From: JBQCEE01 sp051960575
Lineage (GTDB): Bacteria; Actinomycetota; Actinomycetes; Mycobacteriales; Jatrophihabitantaceae
Assembly: GCF_051960575.1 (NCBI RefSeq)
Contig: NZ_JBQCEE010000044.1
Location: 1 to 5,054, forward strand
Reading direction: 5' to 3'
DNA length: 5,054 nucleotides
Made by a program: the position numbers and the translations under genes. Position 1 is the stretch's first letter; each line of letters begins with the position of its first letter. The notes under the pieces were generated by a model. The model was not told the origin of the DNA. It ran no database searches and saw only the letters and a program-made list of their open reading frames with translations. Of the stretch, positions 1 to 4,057 are shown in pieces.

Positions 1-185
1 TCCATCTTGCCGCCGCGCAGCGCCTTCGCGCCCTGCTCGCCGAGCACCCAGGCGATGGCGTCGACGACGTTGCTCTTGCCCGACCCGTTCGGGCCGACCA
101 CGGCGGTGATGCCGGGCTCGAAGCGGAGCGTCGTGGCGGAGGCGAAGGACTTGAAGCCCTTCAGCGTCAGCGACTTGAGGTGCAC
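1..185 (-). CDS. smc: SMC chromosome-condensation ATPase, N-terminal end only (partial at window edge)
   Basis: Encodes the first 61 residues of the Structural Maintenance of Chromosomes protein, the ATPase that works with ScpA and ScpB to organise and segregate the nucleoid. The N-terminus reads MHLKSLTLKGFKSF, the typical SMC opening. A Walker A loop follows at residues 31-39 (GPNGSGKSN), then VVDAIAWVLGEQGAKALRG, the conserved stretch that follows the P-loop in this family. The coiled-coil arms, hinge and C-terminal ATPase half lie beyond base 1. I chose the GTG at 183-185 because the family motif starts there and GGGAG lies 4 nt upstream (190-194). In mycobacteria smc also lies downstream of rnc and fpg, but here a small gene and a terminator-like hairpin come between, so smc may have its own promoter. 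Family identification is secure; only the N-terminal lobe can be judged. Confidence 0.96.
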   Translation of the reverse strand, partial: MHLKSLTLKGFKSFASATTLRFEPGITAVVGPNGSGKSNVVDAIAWVLGEQGAKALRGGKM

Positions 186-189
186 GAGA

Positions 190-194
190 CTCCC
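190..194 (-). promoter_or_regulatory. Ribosome binding site for smc
   Basis: The minus strand reads GGGAG, then the 4-nt spacer TCTC, then the GTG start of smc. The spacer is a little short, but this is the only Shine-Dalgarno-like match near the start and it supports the choice of GTG. Confidence 0.6.
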
Positions 195-240
195 GAGGCA
201 TCCGGTGCCGGTGGCCGCGGGCATGCGCCTGCGACGGCTC

Positions 241-266
241 CGAATCTAACCCGCAGCCAAGATTCG
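241..266 (-). repeat. Inverted repeat CGAATCT-N12-AGATTCG upstream of smc, overlapping a possible -10 element
   Basis: The minus strand carries CGAATCT (266-260), a 12-nt spacer and AGATTCG (247-241). The two 7-bp arms are perfect inverted complements and are unusually A+T-rich for this DNA. The hexamer TAGATT (248-243), which fits the actinobacterial -10 pattern TANNNT, overlaps the downstream arm. No convincing -35 box lies 16-19 nt upstream. If TAGATT is used, smc would have a leader of about 50 nt. The repeat could be an operator covering that promoter or an RNA hairpin. No U-run follows it, so a classical terminator is less likely. The symmetry is seen directly; the role is inferred. Confidence 0.45.
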
Positions 267-286
267 CGGCGGGAGCTGACGGGTGT

Positions 287-312
287 GTCGGCCGGTCGGG
301 GTGCCGGCCGAC
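287..312 (-). terminator. Terminator-like GC-rich hairpin after the small gene
   Basis: Six nucleotides after the stop codon of the 62-codon gene the minus strand reads GTCGGCCGG (312-304), an 8-nt loop, and CCGGCCGAC (295-287). This is a perfect 9-bp G+C-rich stem. There is no U-tract, which is common for actinobacterial terminators but makes the call less certain. The same segment can pair in a second register, CGGTCGG (314-308) with CCGACCG (299-293). It sits where transcription of the small gene would be expected to end, separating it from smc. Confidence 0.55.
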
Positions 313-318
313 CGGACG

Positions 319-507
319 TCAGGCGAGGGCGGGCTCGGCGGCCTCGGCGATGCGGTGCAGCTCGACGTCGAGCTCGACGTGCTCGGTGGCACGGGCGGCG
401 GTGAGCTCGGCCTCGAGCTCGGCGATGCGGCGGCGCAGTCGGGCGACCTCGAACGCGAGCTGGTGCTCGGTGACGCTGCCGACGTGTCCCATGAGGGCGC
501 GTGCCAT
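319..507 (-). CDS. Small coiled-coil protein of unknown function (62 aa)
   Basis: I do not recognise this protein. It is 62 residues, has no signal peptide or membrane segment, and is rich in Ala, Glu, Arg and Leu. Residues L17, V21, L24, I28, L31 and L35 are spaced 4-3-4-3-4, a clean heptad pattern that predicts a short leucine-zipper-like coiled coil; a second hydrophobic set follows at L46, L50 and I53. Almost every codon ends in G or C, as in the neighbouring genes, which argues for real coding. The ATG at 505-507 has AAGGG 7 nt upstream; a second ATG at residue 6 lacks such a site. It lies between mutM and smc but has a 190-nt leader region and a hairpin directly after its stop, so it may be transcribed alone. 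A small regulator or oligomeric adaptor is possible, but nothing in the sequence fixes a function. Confidence 0.75.
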   Translation of the reverse strand: MARALMGHVGSVTEHQLAFEVARLRRRIAELEAELTAARATEHVELDVELHRIAEAAEPALA

Positions 508-510
508 GTT

Positions 511-522
511 GCGACCCTTCGC
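511..522 (-). promoter_or_regulatory. Ribosome binding site of the small gene, displayed in a hairpin loop
   Basis: On the minus strand GCGA (522-519) and TCGC (514-511) are complementary and enclose AGGG (518-515). AAGGG is the best Shine-Dalgarno match and lies 7 nt before the ATG at 507. The ribosome binding site would therefore sit in the loop of a 4-bp hairpin, so its access could depend on local folding. The stem is short and could be chance. Confidence 0.5.
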
Positions 523-533
523 TTCCCAGGCAG

Positions 534-560
534 CCTCGGCGCGGATCCCGCAGGCCGAGG
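534..560 (-). ncRNA. Stable hairpin in the leader of the small gene
   Basis: The minus strand reads CCTCGGC (560-554), an unpaired CT, GCGG (551-548), the loop GAT, CCGC (544-541) and GCCGAGG (540-534). All 11 base pairs are perfect, with one 2-nt bulge. It ends 26 nt before the ATG of the small gene. No U-run follows, so it is more likely part of the leader RNA than a terminator for mutM, though a Rho-independent stop without a U-run cannot be excluded. Confidence 0.5.
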
Positions 561-671
561 ACGGTTGTCAGTGTGGTGGCTGTGACGCAGCGACGCGAGC
601 GGGAGGAGACGAGGTCTGCGAGGCGATGGAGCGCCTCTCAGCGCGATGCGCGGCTCCCGGTCGGTCGGCCC

Positions 672-701
672 ATCGTCTCACTCTTGTAACACTCGGGTCA
701 A
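672..701 (-). promoter_or_regulatory. Possible promoter of the small gene with a GAGTG direct repeat
   Basis: The minus strand has TTGACC (701-696), a good match to a housekeeping -35 box, which includes the TGA stop of mutM. After an 18-nt spacer comes GACGAT (677-672), a weak -10 match that keeps the A at position 2 and T at position 6. The spacer contains GAGTG (694-690), TTACAA, and GAGTG (683-679). These are direct repeats 11 bp apart, so they lie on one helix face and could bind a regulator. The -35 and the repeat are visible; promoter function is inferred and the -10 is the weak point. Confidence 0.35.
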
Positions 702-1597
702 CTCGCCGGCCCTGTGCGTCGGCGAGGTGCCGGCTGGCAGCGCGGGCAGAAGAAGCTCGACCGGTTCATGAAGCTGCTGCGCCGCACCGGGGTGCCGCAG
801 CGGGGGCACGGACGCCCCTCCTGGCCGTACACGTTGAGCGAGCGGTCGAAGTACCCGCTCTGCCCGTTCACGTTGACGTACAGGGCGTCGAACGAGGTGC
901 CGCCCGCCCTGATCGCGTCGCCGAGCACCGCCCGCACGTGGGCGAGCAGATCGCCCACCCGCGGCCGGGTCAGCGCCTGACCCGCGCGCTCACCGTGCAG
1001 CCGGGCGCGCCACAGCGACTCGTCGGCGTAGATGTTGCCGATGCCCGACACGAGGGTCTGGTCGAGCAGCGCGCGCTTGATCGCCGTGCGCTTGGTGCGC
1101 AGCCGGGCGGTGAAGAGGCGGTCGTCGAACCGCGGGTCGAGCGGGTCGCGGGCGATGTGGGCGATCTGCGCCGGCAGGTGCTCGTCCGGGCGGTCGGTGG
1201 TCGGCACGAGCCGGTCGAGCAGCAGCCCGCCGAAGGTGCGCTGGTCGACGAAGCGCAGCTCGGGACCGTCGTCGGCGAAGCGCACGCGCACGTGCAGGTG
1301 CTTCTCGTCCGGGGCGTCCGCGGGCTGCATCAGCAGCTGCCCGCTCATGCCGAGATGGCCGACCAGGCAGTCGCCGGACGCGACGCCGTCGGCCTCGAGC
1401 GGCAGCCACAGGTACTTGCCGCGTCGCGACACCGCACGCACGGTGGTGCCGACGAGGCGGGCGGCGAAGTCGTCGGCGCCGGGCAGGTGGCGGCGGATCG
1501 CCCGCGGGTGGCGCACCTCGACCGTCGCAACGGTGCGGCCGGTGACCCAGCGGGCGAGCCCGTCGCGGACGGTCTCGACCTCAGGCAGTTCGGGCAC
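698..1597 (-). CDS. mutM: Formamidopyrimidine-DNA glycosylase (MutM/Fpg)
   Basis: A bifunctional glycosylase and AP lyase that removes 8-oxoguanine and formamidopyrimidines from DNA in base-excision repair. The 299-residue product opens MPELPEVETV. After removal of the first residue, Pro2 is the Schiff-base nucleophile and Glu3 the second catalytic residue. Other expected features are K61 in RRGKYLW, HLGMSGQL at 81-88, FVDQRTFGG at 116-124, and N188 in GIGNIYADE. A C-terminal zinc finger has Cys 264, 267, 284 and 287, with R279 at the DNA-contacting finger tip. The intact zinc finger and DQRTFG motif favour Fpg over Nei (endonuclease VIII). The start is GTG at 1595-1597, fixed by the invariant N-terminus. 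It lies 3 nt after the rnc stop and has no visible Shine-Dalgarno, so translation probably depends on ribosomes arriving from rnc. Length is slightly above the usual 270-290. Confidence 0.97.
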   Translation of the reverse strand: MPELPEVETVRDGLARWVTGRTVATVEVRHPRAIRRHLPGADDFAARLVGTTVRAVSRRGKYLWLPLEADGVASGDCLVGHLGMSGQLLMQPADAPDEKHLHVRVRFADDGPELRFVDQRTFGGLLLDRLVPTTDRPDEHLPAQIAHIARDPLDPRFDDRLFTARLRTKRTAIKRALLDQTLVSGIGNIYADESLWRARLHGERAGQALTRPRVGDLLAHVRAVLGDAIRAGGTSFDALYVNVNGQSGYFDRSLNVYGQEGRPCPRCGTPVRRSSFMNRSSFFCPRCQPAPRRRTGPAS

Positions 1598-1600
1598 GGC

Positions 1601-2317
1601 TCAGGCGGTTCGGGCCCGGGCCGAGATGGTGCGCCACGCCGTCTCGGCGGCGAGCTGCTCGGCCTCCTTCTTGCTGTTGCCAGTCGACGGGGCGAACAGC
1701 TCGCCGGCCACGAGGGCCTGGGCGGTGAAGGTCTTGGCGTGGTCGGGCCCGGTCGAGGACATCACGTACTCGGGCACGCCGAGGCCGTGCTCGGCGGTGA
1801 GCTCCTGCAGGCTGGTCTTCCAGTCGAGCCCCGCCCCGGCGTGGGCGACCTGCTCGAGCAGCTCGTCGAAGAGCCGGTGGATGACGACGCGGGCCTGCTC
1901 GATGCCGTGGTCGAGGTACACCGCGCCGAACACCGCCTCGAGGGTGTCGGCCAGGATGCTCGCCTTGTCGCGTCCGCCGGTGGTCTCCTCACCGCGGCCG
2001 AGCAGGAGGTAGGCACCGAGCCCGGCCGGGCCGATCCGGCGCGCGAGCGACGCGAGCGCGCGCATGTTCACCACGGAAGCGCGGAGCTTGGCCAGCCGGC
2101 CTTCCGGCAGGTCGGGGTGGGCGTTGTAGAGGTGGTCGGTGATGACGATGCCGAGCACGGCGTCACCGAGGAACTCGAGCCGCTCGTTGTGCGGCAGGCC
2201 GCCGTGCTCGTAGGCGTACGAGCGGTGGGTCAGGGCACGACGAAGGAGCTCGGGTTCGATGTCGATACCGAGCGCTGCGGTGAGCTCGGCGGGATCGGCC
2301 GCCTCCGTCGTGGCCAC
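1601..2317 (-). CDS. rnc: Ribonuclease III
   Basis: A double-strand-specific endoribonuclease that processes rRNA precursors and some mRNAs; it acts as a dimer. The 238-residue product has the RNase III domain at about 12-160 with signature NERLEFLGDAVL at 44-55. The acidic metal-binding residues are E45, E48, D52, D124 and E127, matching the five catalytic acids of the E. coli enzyme. A double-stranded-RNA-binding domain follows at about 165-233 (DWKTSLQEL, then GNSKKEAEQLAAETAW near the end). All key residues are present and the length is normal. The start is GTG at 2315-2317, 7 nt past the rpmF stop. No other start codon and no clear Shine-Dalgarno are nearby, which suggests translational coupling to rpmF. 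Its place beside rpmF and yceD groups it with ribosome production. Confidence 0.97.
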   Translation of the reverse strand: MATTEAADPAELTAALGIDIEPELLRRALTHRSYAYEHGGLPHNERLEFLGDAVLGIVITDHLYNAHPDLPEGRLAKLRASVVNMRALASLARRIGPAGLGAYLLLGRGEETTGGRDKASILADTLEAVFGAVYLDHGIEQARVVIHRLFDELLEQVAHAGAGLDWKTSLQELTAEHGLGVPEYVMSSTGPDHAKTFTAQALVAGELFAPSTGNSKKEAEQLAAETAWRTISARARTA

Positions 2318-2324
2318 CCGGGTG

Positions 2325-2504
2325 TCAGACGGCCAGGACCTGCTTGCCGTCGTACTGGCCGCAGTTCGCGCAGGCCGTGTGCGGCAGCTTCATCTCGCCG
2401 CACGCACGGTTCGGGCAGCGGACCAGCGTCGGGGCGCTCGTCTTCCACTGCGAGCGGCGCGACCGCGTGTTGCTGCGCGAGGTCTTGCGCTTGGGAACGG
2501 CCAT
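2325..2504 (-). CDS. rpmF: Large ribosomal subunit protein bL32, zinc-ribbon form
   Basis: A 59-residue component of the 50S subunit. It opens MAVPKRKTSRSNTRSRRSQW, the typical basic L32 N-terminus, and continues into a zinc ribbon with Cys 30, 35, 45 and 48. The first pair is spaced CX4C (CPNRAC) where many L32 proteins have CX2C; the second pair is CX2C. The full zinc-ribbon set suggests a zinc-dependent protein. If the genome also holds a Cys-less copy, the pair would be expected to switch with zinc supply. The start is ATG at 2502-2504, with AGGAG at 2515-2519 inside the last codons of yceD. It sits between yceD and rnc, 7 nt from each, in the usual yceD-rpmF pairing. Confidence 0.97.
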   Translation of the reverse strand: MAVPKRKTSRSNTRSRRSQWKTSAPTLVRCPNRACGEMKLPHTACANCGQYDGKQVLAV

Positions 2505-2511
2505 GGTTGCG

Positions 2512-3132
2512 TCACTCCTGTGTCGTGGAACTGTCGGGTGTGCCGGACGGTTCGGCCGGTTCGCGTTCGGTGAACGCGGCCAGCGCGGCCCAGCGCGGGT
2601 CGAGCGTCTCGTGCGTGTGGTCGGCCGGCAGGTCGTCGAGCCGCTCCCCGCACTCGGGGCACAGGCCGCGACAGTCGTCGCGGCACAGCGGCGTCCACGG
2701 CAGTGCCAACACCACCGAATCACGCACCACCGGTTCGACGTCGAGATAGTCGCCGTCGATCCGGTGAACCTCGTCCTGCTCGGTCGTCTCGTCGGTGACG
2801 CTGTTCGGGTAGGCGAACAGCTCCACCAGGTCGACGACCGTCTCGTCGGTGAACGGGTCGAGGCACCGCCCGCACTCGCCGCTGATCGGGGCGGTCACCG
2901 TGCCCGTGACAAGCACGCCCTCGGTGACCGACTCGAGCCGCACATCGAGTTCGAGCGGAGCACCTACCGGTACTCCGACGACGTCCGAGCCGAGATCCGC
3001 AGGCGCGGGGACACGACGCCGGTACTCCTTCACGCTGCCGGGCCGTCGCCCCACCTCCCGGACGTCGAAGACGAACGGGTCGCGAGGATCCGGGCCGGTG
3101 CGCGGCGGACGCGGTGTTGTGTTCTCAGGCAT
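2512..3132 (-). CDS. yceD: YceD/DUF177 family protein, 23S rRNA accumulation
   Basis: A DUF177 protein; family members are needed for normal 23S rRNA accumulation or large-subunit assembly in bacteria and plastids, with no known enzymatic activity. The product is 206 residues. It starts with a polar Pro/Arg-rich stretch (1-18), then DPFVFDVREVGRRPGS, the usual opening of the actinobacterial form. GECGRCLDPF (85-94) is the family CxxCL motif, and a second cysteine cluster lies at C150, C154, C158 and C161, probably a metal site. DPRWAALAAF near 178-187 is the usual end motif, followed by a disordered tail. The start is ATG at 3130-3132, the only start codon before the conserved region. It has no Shine-Dalgarno, so a short or near-leaderless transcript is possible. 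It lies just upstream of rpmF, its usual partner. Confidence 0.93.
   Translation of the reverse strand: MPENTTPRPPRTGPDPRDPFVFDVREVGRRPGSVKEYRRRVPAPADLGSDVVGVPVGAPLELDVRLESVTEGVLVTGTVTAPISGECGRCLDPFTDETVVDLVELFAYPNSVTDETTEQDEVHRIDGDYLDVEPVVRDSVVLALPWTPLCRDDCRGLCPECGERLDDLPADHTHETLDPRWAALAAFTEREPAEPSGTPDSSTTQE
2515..2519 (-). promoter_or_regulatory. Ribosome binding site of rpmF inside the end of yceD
   Basis: AGGAG lies in the last two sense codons of yceD (CAG GAG, then TGA) and is 10 nt before the rpmF ATG. A ribosome terminating on yceD would therefore stand on the rpmF binding site, which suggests coupled translation. Confidence 0.65.
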
Positions 3133-3228
3133 GCGAAGTCGGCCCGATCGGGATGAGGCCGTCGACCAGCTTAGCGAATGGATCGCCCGCGGCCGAATCG
3201 CCCCACCCGGCGTGGCGCAGCGGCCGGC
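3133..3228 (-). promoter_or_regulatory. Gap upstream of yceD with a possible -10 element and a 10-bp palindrome
   Basis: This is the longest gap in the upstream part of the cluster. The minus strand contains GCTAAGCT; TAAGCT (3173-3168) fits the -10 pattern TANNNT, but the -35 region is poor. Downstream lies the perfect palindrome CCCGATCGGG (3143-3152), between the putative transcription start and the yceD ATG. A weak 5-bp hairpin (3207-3227) follows the upstream stop codon and could be a poor terminator. A start for the yceD-rpmF-rnc-mutM unit here is plausible but not shown. Confidence 0.3.
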
Positions 3229-4011
3229 TCAGGCCGACTTCGCGTGGTCGAACGGCGCGCCCGGGTCGAACGCGTCCCCGGTGCCGGCGTGCGTCGCCGA
3301 CGCCCAGTCGGCGCCGTCACCGACGGACGAGCCGGCGGGCGCCGAGGCGCGGCGCTCGGCCAGGGCGCGGCGGCCCTGGTCGGCCGTGCCGGCCGCGCGG
3401 CGCAGGGTGCCGGCGAGTTCCTCGAGGGTGTGCTCGGCGTAGATCTCGGCGTCGGTGGCCAGCTTGTGCGCGTACCGCTCGGCCTCGGCCCGCAGGCCGC
3501 GGGCGTAGGCATCGGCCTCCTCGCGGACGCTGTGGTTGTACTCGTCGGCGTCGCTGCACAGTCGGTCGCGGTAGGCCTCGGCCTCGGCCCGCAGTCGCGC
3601 ACTCGTCTCGGCCGCGGCCTGGTGCACGGCGGACGCGGCGACGAGACGCACCTGCTCGTCCTCGGCGGCCGCGACGATGGCCTGCGCCTGCTCGTGGGCC
3701 AGGCGCACCGTGCGCTCGGCGTCGGCGGTCGCGTCGGCGACCAGCGCGTCGGCCTGCTCGGCGGCGAGGCGGCGCGTCTCGGCGGCCTCGGTGACGGCGT
3801 TGTGGAGCATCTGGTCGCGCGCGGCGATCACCTTGCGCGACTCGTCCAGCTCGGGCGGCAGCACCTCGCGCAGCTCGTCGAGCAGGTCGAGCATGCGCTC
3901 GCGCGGCAGGACGCAGGACGAGGACATCGGCAGGCTGCGCGCCGTCTCGACCAACTCGATCAGCTCGGCCAGCAGTTCGTCGGTCTGGCGCAAGGTGGTG
4001 TCGTTGCTCAC
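3229..4011 (-). CDS. sepIVA: SepIVA/DivIVA-like coiled-coil septum or cell-wall organising protein
   Basis: A 260-residue cytoplasmic coiled-coil protein. The N-terminus (residues 9-70) has the pattern DELLAELIELVETARSLPMS, then CVLPRERMLDLLDELREVLP, then ARDQML. This resembles mycobacterial SepIVA (Rv2927c), a DivIVA-related protein that acts in septation and polar cell-wall growth and sits at the same place beside DUF177, rnc and fpg. Residues 70-205 are an Ala/Glu/Arg-rich helix, with five consecutive 11-residue repeats at 141-195, each with Tyr at position 7. The last 45 residues look disordered and acidic. The start is GTG at 4009-4011, chosen because GGAGG (4018-4022) lies 6 nt upstream and the family N-terminus begins there; longer readings back to 4119 overlap coaD. 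The SepIVA name rests on similarity recalled from the family and on synteny, so orthology is likely but not proven. Confidence 0.82.
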   Translation of the reverse strand: MSNDTTLRQTDELLAELIELVETARSLPMSSSCVLPRERMLDLLDELREVLPPELDESRKVIAARDQMLHNAVTEAAETRRLAAEQADALVADATADAERTVRLAHEQAQAIVAAAEDEQVRLVAASAVHQAAAETSARLRAEAEAYRDRLCSDADEYNHSVREEADAYARGLRAEAERYAHKLATDAEIYAEHTLEELAGTLRRAAGTADQGRRALAERRASAPAGSSVGDGADWASATHAGTGDAFDPGAPFDHAKSA

Positions 4012-4017
4012 GGCGGA

Positions 4018-4022
4018 CCTCC
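4018..4022 (-). promoter_or_regulatory. Strong ribosome binding site for the SepIVA-like gene
   Basis: The minus strand reads GGAGG, then a 6-nt spacer, then GTG. This is the best Shine-Dalgarno match in the window, and it decides the GTG start over the upstream in-frame codons that would run into coaD. Confidence 0.8.
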
Positions 4023-4035
4023 GGCTGACTCGGGC

Positions 4036-4057
4036 CGGGCCCGTCAGCTCGGGCCCG
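4036..4057 (-). repeat. 8-bp inverted repeat spanning the coaD stop codon
   Basis: The sequence CGGGCCCG occurs at 4050-4057 and again at 4036-4043, separated by 6 nt. Because CGGGCCCG is its own reverse complement, the copies are both direct and inverted repeats and can form a perfect 8-bp hairpin. The loop holds the TGA stop of coaD. A further inverted pair, GCTGAC (4048-4043) with GTCAGC (4029-4024), overlaps it. It may be an attenuator or mRNA stabiliser between coaD and the SepIVA-like gene. No U-run follows. Confidence 0.45.

Larger units (their letters stand above)
508..697 (-). other. 190-nt non-coding stretch between mutM and the small gene, probable structured leader
   Basis: No convincing gene lies here. 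The longest minus-strand frame from a GTG (568-681, 37 codons) has about one third of its codons ending in A or T, unlike the neighbours, so I treat the region as non-coding. Read as minus-strand RNA it can fold. GAGACGA (679-673) pairs perfectly with TCGTCTC (612-606) and encloses GGAGC (657-653) pairing with GCTCC (632-628). Inside that sits GCGC (651-648) pairing with GCGC (644-641) around a 3-nt loop. A C-rich linker (about 561-605) then leads to the strong hairpin at 534-560 and the small hairpin carrying the ribosome binding site. I recognise no known riboswitch core. The pairings are seen by eye; that they form is inferred. Confidence 0.45.

Noticed and set aside
637..645. CUGAGA in the leader as a sign of a TPP riboswitch
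   Set aside because: The second conserved TPP block (the ACCUGAUCUGG and GCGUAGGGA elements) is absent, and the downstream gene is not a thiamine gene.
568..681. A 37-codon minus-strand upstream frame from GTG at 679-681, possibly leaderless
   Set aside because: About one third of its codons end in A or T, unlike the real genes here. It has no ribosome binding site and its sequence is better explained by RNA pairing. An 11-codon frame from the ATG at 671-673 was set aside for the same reasons.
350..2749. A 799-codon plus-strand open frame antisense to mutM, rnc and rpmF
   Set aside because: It mirrors the codon bias of three well-identified minus-strand genes. In GC-rich DNA stop codons are rare in the opposing frames. 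The translation is low-complexity Arg/Ala/Gly-rich with no family motif, and it runs through intergenic regions.
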